64,000 nt of DNA from a virus, in IMG/VR virus record IMGVR_UViG_3300022602_000076, positions 1-64,000 of that record; one strand, 5' to 3'. A program made the translations under genes and the position numbers. Below the pieces are notes generated by a model. It searched no databases and had not been told where the DNA came from. It saw only the letters and a list, made by a program, of their open reading frames with translations. This document shows, piece after piece, positions 57,805 through 64,000 of this stretch; positions within the stretch are counted from its first letter, which is position 1, and every line of letters starts with the position of its first letter.

Positions 57805-58083
57805 CATTCGTATCAGTCCAACTGTGTCTATGCTTACCAGCAAGATATAGTTGGCCAACATACCAAAAGATCTGCGGGTCCAACTTGCCCAAGCGTACAT
57901 CGCACATCCACTGATCCATACAGGATACATAAACAACAGTGGAGGGTTAGGCACAGTGATTGCCATAGTCAAACTACACCCAACTGAAATAGCCCAGGCA
58001 AATACTTCTACTGAAAATCGAAACGGGTGTGTTCGATAGTCTTCCTGTATCCATCGAAATATCCCAAATAATATATCATTCAT
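57796..58083 (-). CDS. Conserved phage membrane protein (95 aa)
   Basis: Start at 58083 (MNDILFGIFRWIQEDYRTHP). Three membrane helices with FSVEVFAWAISVGCSLTMAI, NPPLLFMYPVWISGCAMYAW and NYILLVSIDTVGLIRM. The pattern recurs in aquatic T4-like phages. Overlaps the uvsE stop by 8 nt. Confidence 0.75.
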   Translation of the reverse strand: MNDILFGIFRWIQEDYRTHPFRFSVEVFAWAISVGCSLTMAITVPNPPLLFMYPVWISGCAMYAWASWTRRSFGMLANYILLVSIDTVGLIRMLS

Positions 58084-59107
58084 TTGTAACTCTTTGTTGG
58101 TGTAGTTGTGCACTGGCTAGATTTTTACCTTTGGCCTCAACTTGTATATCAAACGCATTGCCAAAGCTCAAAGCCCAGTCATTGCTGGCACGATTCCACA
58201 TAAAGTCTGAATGTGCTCGCAGTTTTTGTTTCTTGTAACCTAGGTCGAGTAGTTGTTGAAGGTCTGGTCTAACATTGGGATCGTGATCAACCAAAAGATC
58301 TTCACGACTAACACTATAGTGAAGACTAGGACGAACACCGCGCCAAGAGTCAATAACCCTAGCTGTCCTGGAGTCCTCCGGTGTGATGTATTCTCCTGTG
58401 TTGATCCAGTGATGGTGTATATCCAACACCAAAGCCACATGCTCAGCCACACCCAAAGTAATGTCAAGTCCATTTGATATCTCGTCGTTTTCGATGGTAA
58501 TTAAATTTCTGGCCTCTGGAGTGAGACGACCTAATGTCTTCAGAAACTTAGCAGGCCCACCTTTGCCTGATAAATGCACATTGATTTTAAATCCGTGATC
58601 ATGCCATGTGGCACCATAGCCCATCCAGCGTGCCATGTCTGCATGATACTCAAATTCCAAAATGCTACGCTCTACAATTTCATCTGCTTCACTGGCCAAC
58701 ACACAAAACTGTCCAGGATGAAAGCTCAGTCTTACATCTAGCCTACGAGCAGTTTCACCTATGGGAGCAAAAATTTTCTCAAGATGATCTTGCACTTCGC
58801 GTCTTTGCCACCAGGCGATCCAGTTGGGCTCTGTGTATCCCTGCAACATTTCACTGCCCAGTCTGACCATTCTTCGTTCTGGAGGCAGTGTGGCCACACG
58901 CTCAATCATTTTCACTGCCGCGGTAGCATTGTGATTCATGATGTCCCATTGGCGCTGATCAGCGTCTTCAGGATGCTCACGCAACCAGCGCATGGTAGTT
59001 GATCTTCCGTTTAGGTCACGGTCCACAGCATTGACTTTCATGCCTCCACATTCGGAAGGATCATTGAGCCACTTGCAACAAAAGCCTATGCGTTGTAATG
59101 TATTCAT
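58076..59107 (-). CDS. uvsE: UV damage endonuclease UvsE
   Basis: 343 residues from the ATG at 59107. RIGFCCKWLN at the start, LSFHPGQFCVLASEADEIV and HADMARWMGYGATWHDHGFK, LTIENDEIS and LVLDIHHHWIN give the TIM-barrel His/Glu/Asp metal ligands of UVDE. It nicks 5' of UV photoproducts. Its promoter is a perfect sigma70 consensus with a leaderless start. Confidence 0.93.
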   Translation of the reverse strand: MNTLQRIGFCCKWLNDPSECGGMKVNAVDRDLNGRSTTMRWLREHPEDADQRQWDIMNHNATAAVKMIERVATLPPERRMVRLGSEMLQGYTEPNWIAWWQRREVQDHLEKIFAPIGETARRLDVRLSFHPGQFCVLASEADEIVERSILEFEYHADMARWMGYGATWHDHGFKINVHLSGKGGPAKFLKTLGRLTPEARNLITIENDEISNGLDITLGVAEHVALVLDIHHHWINTGEYITPEDSRTARVIDSWRGVRPSLHYSVSREDLLVDHDPNVRPDLQQLLDLGYKKQKLRAHSDFMWNRASNDWALSFGNAFDIQVEAKGKNLASAQLHQQRVTNE

Positions 59108-59142
59108 ACTGGTATTATACAGTGAAAACACTTATGTGTCAA
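59105..59142 (-). promoter_or_regulatory. Consensus sigma70 promoter with dyad, leaderless start (uvsE)
   Basis: TTGACA (59137-59142), 17-bp spacer, TATAAT (59114-59119), ATG after 6 nt at 59107. The -10 is flanked by CTG/CAG as in the HAD promoter at 3390-3426. Confidence 0.82.
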
Positions 59143-59696
59143 CTAGTAAGTAGATCAATCACATTAGACATAGAATCTTGGGTGAGATTTTCCAGACCAT
59201 CCAGTCCTTTTCGAACTTCGCCAGGGTGATCTACCAAAACCCATTGTATTCCAGGGTTATCTGTGATCACTTGTTTTACCAAATTGTTGTAGTGATGTTG
59301 GCGATGCACAATTAATTTGTCTGCAATCGGATCCTTTTCTTGCCAGTCAAATCCCAAAAGTAATACTATATCACTAGTGCTGGCAGCCAAATGCATGGCC
59401 ACAAGTTCGTCCTGATGATCAACATCGTGCACAAAAGCACCTTCAAACAGTTTTACATTTTCTGGTCTGTCCAACATTGAGTATATGCTGTTTGGTATAA
59501 AAAAATTACACTGTTTTTGAAATTGCCGTTTAATTAGATTTTGGGCATGTTTCATGTCATAACAAATCACATTGTCTGTTTGACATGCTCGCCATGTACA
59601 CCAGCCACCCCAAAAACTTCCAATATTTTTCAACTCAGACAGATCCTGTGTGGGATCAATTATTACTGAATCGGCTAATACCCAACTTGTTTTCAT
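59139..59696 (-). CDS. Conserved phage protein (185 aa)
   Basis: ELKNIGSFWGGWCTWRACQT, NVICYDMKHAQNLIKRQF, AMHLAASTSDIVLLLGFDWQ. The pattern (SFWG.W..WR.CQTDNV...LAASTSDIVLLLGFD) is one I associate with aquatic T4-like phages. Function unknown. The start overlaps the fibre gene as ATGA and its end overlaps the uvsE promoter. Confidence 0.75.
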   Translation of the reverse strand: MKTSWVLADSVIIDPTQDLSELKNIGSFWGGWCTWRACQTDNVICYDMKHAQNLIKRQFQKQCNFFIPNSIYSMLDRPENVKLFEGAFVHDVDHQDELVAMHLAASTSDIVLLLGFDWQEKDPIADKLIVHRQHHYNNLVKQVITDNPGIQWVLVDHPGEVRKGLDGLENLTQDSMSNVIDLLTS

Positions 59697-60967
59697 TCTG
59701 CTGCCTTCAATACTTGCCAGTTAAATGCACCTATACATACCCAAGCAAACACACGGTCCTTGTTGGGATTGGTATTAAACACTATGTCTCCTTTGGTTCC
59801 TGACCATCCAGGTACTTGTGCACTGTGAGCAATTTTGTGTACTCCTATTTGCAGTTTCTTAACTGTGGTCAATCCAGTTTCGTCAATTTCAACATAAGGT
59901 GTACGGTTTACTCCCAGTGTCAATGTTTGAGCACGACTGGTACCCACAAAGGCCTGTTTCTCTTTGTGTTTACCAATTATAACTGCAACTTCTTCATCCC
60001 AAACACTCAATGCCATTTCTGGCGAGTCTGTGTTGATTCCTACACGACGATTGCCCACAGTGACATTGTTGATCTGAGACTTGCCCAGTACTGTCAGCTC
60101 TTTTAATCGACCCACAGATTCCAAATTTGATTCTGTGATTGTGCCACTGAGCTTGGTGCCTGAGACAAGATAGTCGCCGCCCACAGTTACTTGATCAAAA
60201 TCAATGCCAGTGGTTTTAATTTGGTCAGCAACTTGTTGTACCAAGGTATCACGCCATTTGTCCGACAAACTGTTGAGAGTGTTTTCACTGATGTTGTTGG
60301 CCAACACAGTCCAGGCTTGATTGTCTGTGTTGATGCTACCTGTCACTGCCAGGTCCTTGATTGTGGCACCATTTACAATTTGTAGATCAGCTGCGACCAA
60401 TTTGTTTTCTACCACTGTGGCTTCATCCATCACAGTGAGTTGGCACTCGCTTGCTTGGTCACTGATTCCTGTGCTGGAAAATTCAGTCAAGAATTGTTCT
60501 TTGATCTTGACCATGTTTTCATCAACCCTGCGACGGATAACAGAGTTGATGTCCAGTGAGCTGAGTTTGGTCAGTGTTTGTAAAACCACAGATTGATTAA
60601 CTAGATTTTCAACTTTGGCTACCCATTCAGCGTCTTGTGCCAGTTGCACAATGGCTGATTCAACTGTGTTTTGTACCGCAATGTTGACAGTTTGTGTCAC
60701 AAGTGTATTGTCAATGAATTGGTCAATACCCGGTATCAGACCTTGATCAAACAACTGTGTCACACTATTTTTGACTGCATCAACAATTTCTGGCATAGTA
60801 GATGAATTGTTAAATTTAGCTAGTATTCTATCTTGTGTGTAACTTAGTATTTTGTTTTCCAAAGAAGCAAGCCATTCATCAGATGACATGACTTCTTGCA
60901 CATGGTCGTTGACTACAGAAGCTACCTGCTGATTAATTAACTGCGTCAGTGCCGCTGGATCAATCAT
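59693..60967 (-). CDS. Tail-fibre type protein (424 aa)
   Basis: Start at 60967 (MIDPAALTQLINQQVASVVN) with GGAGAAAGC upstream. The first 200 residues are heptad-rich coiled coil, then beta segments, then a tip NRRVGINTDSPEMALSVWDE and VFAWVCIGAFNWQVLKA. Virion appendage, probably a trimer. Overlaps the amidinotransferase stop. Confidence 0.78.
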   Translation of the reverse strand: MIDPAALTQLINQQVASVVNDHVQEVMSSDEWLASLENKILSYTQDRILAKFNNSSTMPEIVDAVKNSVTQLFDQGLIPGIDQFIDNTLVTQTVNIAVQNTVESAIVQLAQDAEWVAKVENLVNQSVVLQTLTKLSSLDINSVIRRRVDENMVKIKEQFLTEFSSTGISDQASECQLTVMDEATVVENKLVAADLQIVNGATIKDLAVTGSINTDNQAWTVLANNISENTLNSLSDKWRDTLVQQVADQIKTTGIDFDQVTVGGDYLVSGTKLSGTITESNLESVGRLKELTVLGKSQINNVTVGNRRVGINTDSPEMALSVWDEEVAVIIGKHKEKQAFVGTSRAQTLTLGVNRTPYVEIDETGLTTVKKLQIGVHKIAHSAQVPGWSGTKGDIVFNTNPNKDRVFAWVCIGAFNWQVLKAAE

Positions 60968-61901
60968 GCTTTCTCCGAAGATCCAATGTGACACAGTGGA
61001 AACCACCGCCCAGCGTACGACTATGTCTCAACTCATGTGGTATGCAATCAATTTGATGTTTACCCAACAGTTTCATTAGCTTGGTTTGATGCCGGTCAAT
61101 GATAACTGTGCTGGGATCCACACTCAGCATGTTCATTGCAATCCACTTGCTGGCATAGGGATATTGATAAAAGTCTTGCGCCACAATCATGTCATCAGTT
61201 ACCCAGATCTTTTCCCAGTCTCTAAATGCACCAGGGCAATTCTCTGGCTTGACACGACTGGCATTTAGCATTACCAGACCTTCACGCAGGGCCACAATGG
61301 TTGAATCAATATGTACACCACTGTAAAAGTTACAGGTTTCAATGCTGGTATTAGTGGGGAGATTTTGCAACAACCAATGCCAAGCAAGTTTGTTGCCACT
61401 GGCACTTTCCAAGTACAATAATTTGTTTGGACCAAGTCTCAGTACATTGGCTGCATCTAGGACCATGCCTTCGTTGCGCACAGGATTCCTTGGCATGGAG
61501 TAAACTTTGCTGGCACGCTCAATCACTTGTCTCAGTGCCACGATTTCAATGTCACGACAAGGATACATCATGGCAGGATCAATCACACTGTCACCAAACA
61601 CTATCAATCTGTCTCTGGGACAATAGTTGTACATGCACCCAATTTCTTGAAAGTTTATTTCTTCTGGACGATGTACAACAATTCCTAATTTGGTCAATAT
61701 ATCTGCCAACCCTTGCAGGTCTTCGTTGGTTTCTTCGATGATCCAGTCAGGTACCGGGCCTGACGGAACAGGAGTTTCAGTCCAGGTTGTTTTTAAACTT
61801 TCCAACGCAAATACTGGATCGTGCCCGGGCCAATTTGCGTAAGTAGCGGATCCTACTATTATTTCCTCCAGCGGATCCCATTCGTTGTGACTATTGATCA
61901 T
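60960..61901 (-). CDS. Amidinotransferase-like enzyme (313 aa)
   Basis: MINSHNEWDPLEEIIVGSAT is the start of glycine/inosamine amidinotransferases; VLDAANVLRLG, SGVHIDSTIV and RTLGGGFHCVTLDL supply the Asp, His and catalytic Cys. They transfer amidino groups from arginine. Copies occur in cyanophages. The gene sits between a 2OG-oxygenase-like gene and a tail-fibre gene, overlapping both. Confidence 0.88.
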   Translation of the reverse strand: MINSHNEWDPLEEIIVGSATYANWPGHDPVFALESLKTTWTETPVPSGPVPDWIIEETNEDLQGLADILTKLGIVVHRPEEINFQEIGCMYNYCPRDRLIVFGDSVIDPAMMYPCRDIEIVALRQVIERASKVYSMPRNPVRNEGMVLDAANVLRLGPNKLLYLESASGNKLAWHWLLQNLPTNTSIETCNFYSGVHIDSTIVALREGLVMLNASRVKPENCPGAFRDWEKIWVTDDMIVAQDFYQYPYASKWIAMNMLSVDPSTVIIDRHQTKLMKLLGKHQIDCIPHELRHSRTLGGGFHCVTLDLRRKHD

Positions 61902-62413
61902 AGATGTCCTGTAATTTGTAATGTGTATCTTGGTGCTAATCCCAGGTTGGCTGCCATGTGCGGAGTGTCATAGGTCCACTCAATCATTGCTCCAGCTCGC
62001 CACTCTGTAAACGGAACATCCATGTATTCTGCATAGTGGCCTGGTTGCCAATCTTCTAAAAATAACACAGCTCTGCGTATTGATTGTTCCTGTCCTTGAA
62101 GATTAAAAATCTCAATATATTTCTTGTACAAGTCAGTGTGTGTAGGAAGCACTGTGCCAGTGTCCATGCGGTAGTAACTGGTGCCTACATCTTTCCAACC
62201 TTTGTTTTCAAACACATCAATTATGCGTTGATTCCAACTTGGTTGCACACTGCGCATGTCACACATGTGTCCTGTGAATTTGGGCGGATATCCTGCATTG
62301 GTCCAACGCTTTAGATTTTCTGGATCATTAAAATCTTCATTGATATACAACAGATGTTTGAATTCGTCGTCCCAGAATTTTGTTAGTTGGTATTTTTTTA
62401 TTGATTGTGACAT
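61898..62413 (-). CDS. 2OG-Fe(II) oxygenase-like protein (171 aa)
   Basis: TGTVLPTHTDLYKKYIEIFN gives HxD, and DTPHMAANLGLAPRYTLQIT the distal His and Arg of the 2-oxoglutarate oxygenase fold. Likely hydroxylates a small molecule or side chain. Overlaps the amidinotransferase gene as ATGA, suggesting a joint function. Confidence 0.78.
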   Translation of the reverse strand: MSQSIKKYQLTKFWDDEFKHLLYINEDFNDPENLKRWTNAGYPPKFTGHMCDMRSVQPSWNQRIIDVFENKGWKDVGTSYYRMDTGTVLPTHTDLYKKYIEIFNLQGQEQSIRRAVLFLEDWQPGHYAEYMDVPFTEWRAGAMIEWTYDTPHMAANLGLAPRYTLQITGHL

Positions 62414-62439
62414 ATTTTATTCCCAGTCACCACCTTATG

Positions 62440-62445
62440 TAAATA
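62440..62445 (+). promoter_or_regulatory. Late-promoter-like box TAAATA
   Basis: TGTAAATA, 7 nt before the ATG at 62453; no ribosome-binding site. Confidence 0.45.
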
Positions 62446-62452
62446 ACATTTC

Positions 62453-63727
62453 ATGAGTATTCCATTAGATCAATTATACAACTATATCAGTGACATAGCA
62501 ACAGAAATGTTTGGTGAGACTATAGTAATTTATCGTTTTTACCCGCACGGTTCTAAAAAACTTGAAGATCTTCAAGAGATAAAATGGCACAACTGGATTG
62601 AATTAAACTTAGCACCTACTCTTTTTTGCAATGACCAAGAGCCTTTGAACTTTGACTATTACCAATCTCATATACTGGCACCAAAAAAACAAAATCTATT
62701 TGCTGATATTATAAAATCCACTGGACTAAATCATTTAAAAAACAACATCAAAAGAAAGCAGAATATCTACGATCAATCAGTGTTGTTGCACAGTGAACAA
62801 AGATCCATTGATGTTGAAAAATATCAACAAAATAAATTCATCACAGTGTATTACTGGAATCATGCATTTCTGTCCTTGGATTGGTTTAGATATGCCAACC
62901 ATGTTACCATAAAGAAAAATCCATGTAAAAAGTTTTTGATTTATAACAGAGCATGGGCTGGCACCAGAGAGTATAGATTGAAATTTGCCGATCTACTTGT
63001 TGCATCTGGCATTGACTCTCATTGTGCTACATCAATTGCTCTGGATGGATACCGGGAGCACGAATTTGCCAATCCAGTATGGAAGCCAGCAAGAGAATTG
63101 GAAAACTATTTTCAAAACAATACCACGCCAAGTACATTTAGCGCCGACTTCACAGCAGAAGATTATGCCGCAACCGACATCGAAGTTGTGCTAGAAACAC
63201 TGTTTGATGACTCACGCTTGCACCTAACTGAAAAAGCACTTAGGCCCATTGCCATGGCACAACCGTTTATACTGGCTGCCACACACGGCAGTTTAGAATA
63301 TCTGCGCAGTTATGGATTCAAAACTTTTAGCAGTGTCTGGGATGAAAGCTATGACCAAATAGTGGATCCAAAACAAAGACTTGATGCCATAGTTAGTTTA
63401 ATGAAATCAATTTCAACTTGGGATCCTTTGACCCGCGATATTAAATTAGCACAAGCCAACGCTGTTGCTGAATATAATCGACAACATTTTTTCAGCCAAG
63501 AATTCGAAGACACTATCGTTGCTGAACTAAAAACAAATTTAAACAGTGCAGTTAATGAATTCAATTCAACAAAAACCACGGATAAGTGGGTCAACTGGTG
63601 GGACAATGCGTTAACACATGAATCTATCCAAAATTTCTTAACAACCAACACTGACCCAAAAATGCCCACTAAACCTGTGTTTGATGTTGTTTATGAAAAA
63701 GCAAAAAATATGTTGACTACTCCGTAG
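62453..63727 (+). CDS. Glycosyltransferase-like protein (exostosin/fucosyltransferase type), 424 aa
   Basis: The C-terminal half has DIEVVLETLFDDSRLHLTEK, then ALRPIAMAQPFILAATHGSL and FKTFSSVWDESYD, closely matching the block of the gene at 22013 (VTEKxxKPI...FxTFDSVIDESYD). KFLIYNRAWAGTREYRLKFA precedes. The N-terminal 200 residues are different from the paralogue. No signal peptide; sugar and acceptor unknown. Confidence 0.7.
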   Translation: MSIPLDQLYNYISDIATEMFGETIVIYRFYPHGSKKLEDLQEIKWHNWIELNLAPTLFCNDQEPLNFDYYQSHILAPKKQNLFADIIKSTGLNHLKNNIKRKQNIYDQSVLLHSEQRSIDVEKYQQNKFITVYYWNHAFLSLDWFRYANHVTIKKNPCKKFLIYNRAWAGTREYRLKFADLLVASGIDSHCATSIALDGYREHEFANPVWKPARELENYFQNNTTPSTFSADFTAEDYAATDIEVVLETLFDDSRLHLTEKALRPIAMAQPFILAATHGSLEYLRSYGFKTFSSVWDESYDQIVDPKQRLDAIVSLMKSISTWDPLTRDIKLAQANAVAEYNRQHFFSQEFEDTIVAELKTNLNSAVNEFNSTKTTDKWVNWWDNALTHESIQNFLTTNTDPKMPTKPVFDVVYEKAKNMLTTP

Positions 63728-63746
63728 AAACACTATATAATAAATA
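63713..63746 (+). promoter_or_regulatory. Composite sigma70 and late promoter
   Basis: TTGACT (63713-63718), 17-bp spacer, TATAAT (63736-63741) whose last base starts TAAATA (63741-63746). The -35 overlaps the end of the glycosyltransferase gene. An AAGGAG site and an ATG follow. Confidence 0.7.
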
Positions 63747-63772
63747 CTTATTTGACATTACAAGGAGATAAA

Positions 63773-64000
63773 ATGACAACAACAGTAACAATTGGTGTAA
63801 CACCAATTAACGCAACATACACTGCCGTAACTGGCGCTACCGGCGGTTCGGGCGTGGGAGCTAAATTTGATGTGACCAAAACCAATGGTGTATATTCAAC
63901 AGTAATTGAAGCTGCTAATCCTGGCTCAGGGTACGCACTAGGCGATACAATCACCATTGCTGGTACTGCACTTGGTGGTGCCGCACCTGCCAACAACGAT
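63773..64000 (+). CDS. Start of a virion structural protein, truncated by window end
   Basis: Reads MTTTVTIGVTPINATYTAVT, then GATGGSGVGAKFDVTKTNGVYSTVIEA in smaller segments, then NPGSGYALGDTITIAGTALG. The GSGVGAxFxVT...GxGYxxGDTITIxGxxLGG pattern is a repeat unit of phage tail or appendage proteins. AAGGAG lies 7 nt before the ATG. Confidence 0.78.
   Translation, partial: MTTTVTIGVTPINATYTAVTGATGGSGVGAKFDVTKTNGVYSTVIEAANPGSGYALGDTITIAGTALGGAAPANND

Noticed and set aside
1-64000. tRNA or rRNA genes
   Set aside because: No cloverleaf with a GTTCGA-type arm and CCA end was noticed by eye; a tRNA scan would settle it.

Overview
The window is a piece of a large T4-like (marine/freshwater myovirus type) phage genome, AT-rich, with genes packed end to end and mostly joined by ATGA or TAATG stop/start overlaps. 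Core phage markers are PhoH, a sliding-clamp-loader ATPase (gp44 type), a GroES/gp31-like co-chaperonin, tail-fibre genes with the NDGxGDPxRTAF motif, and TAAATA late-promoter-like boxes. No portal, terminase, capsid, tRNA or CRISPR is seen. Host-type genes (phasin, fatty acid desaturase, superoxide dismutase, rubrerythrin, IscA/ErpA, IF-1, ClpP) and consensus sigma70 promoters suggest a proteobacterial host; the phasin hints at one that stores polyhydroxyalkanoate. The host assignment is inference.

Layout. 0-1.3 kb: hypothetical genes. 1.5-2.8 kb: PhoH and a 2OG-oxygenase-like gene (+). 2.8-8.6 kb (-): HAD phosphatase, then a replication/chaperone operon containing a DnaE-like fragment, co-chaperonin, clamp loader and radical SAM enzyme. 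8.6-15.6 kb (-): four tail-fibre/structural genes. 15.6-18.4 kb (-): IscA/ErpA, Fe/Mn-SOD, IF-1, a WYL_2-like protein and a SleB-type cell-wall hydrolase. 18.6-26.4 kb (-): many small early-type genes, each group behind its own sigma70 promoter, including a rubrerythrin/rubredoxin pair; one glycosyltransferase-like gene lies on +. 26.5-35.3 kb (-): two long operons of accessory genes (methyltransferase with nuclease-like neighbours, GGCT-like, DUF2452, metallophosphoesterase, a family of small paralogues). 35.8-49.4 kb (+): late operon of very large tail-fibre/adhesin genes (C1q-like, LamG, Hint domains) ending in a papain-like protease. 49.3-59.1 kb (mainly -): SWIM protein, glycosyltransferase, two ClpP proteases, phasin, ferritin-like diiron protein, desaturase, GNAT, micro-proteins and UV endonuclease UvsE. 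59.1-64 kb: tail fibre with amidinotransferase and 2OG oxygenase (-), then a second glycosyltransferase and the start of another structural gene (+).

Regulation can be read unusually well. About twenty sigma70-like promoters (TTGAC-N17-TATAAT) precede operons, and about a dozen TAAATA boxes precede late genes. In both classes a subset places the -10 element only 4-7 nt before the start codon, which predicts leaderless mRNAs. One 56-bp promoter plus ribosome-binding-site cassette is perfectly duplicated. Eight small genes shorter than 60 codons that fit the operon overlaps exactly were found by reading the gaps, including a rubredoxin directly coupled to rubrerythrin.

Systems view: SOD (superoxide to peroxide), rubrerythrin plus rubredoxin (peroxide to water) and an Fe-S carrier could form a phage-encoded oxidative-stress chain. 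Two complete ClpP subunits, a Hint domain and a papain-like protease suggest substantial proteolytic processing. These functional links are inference.
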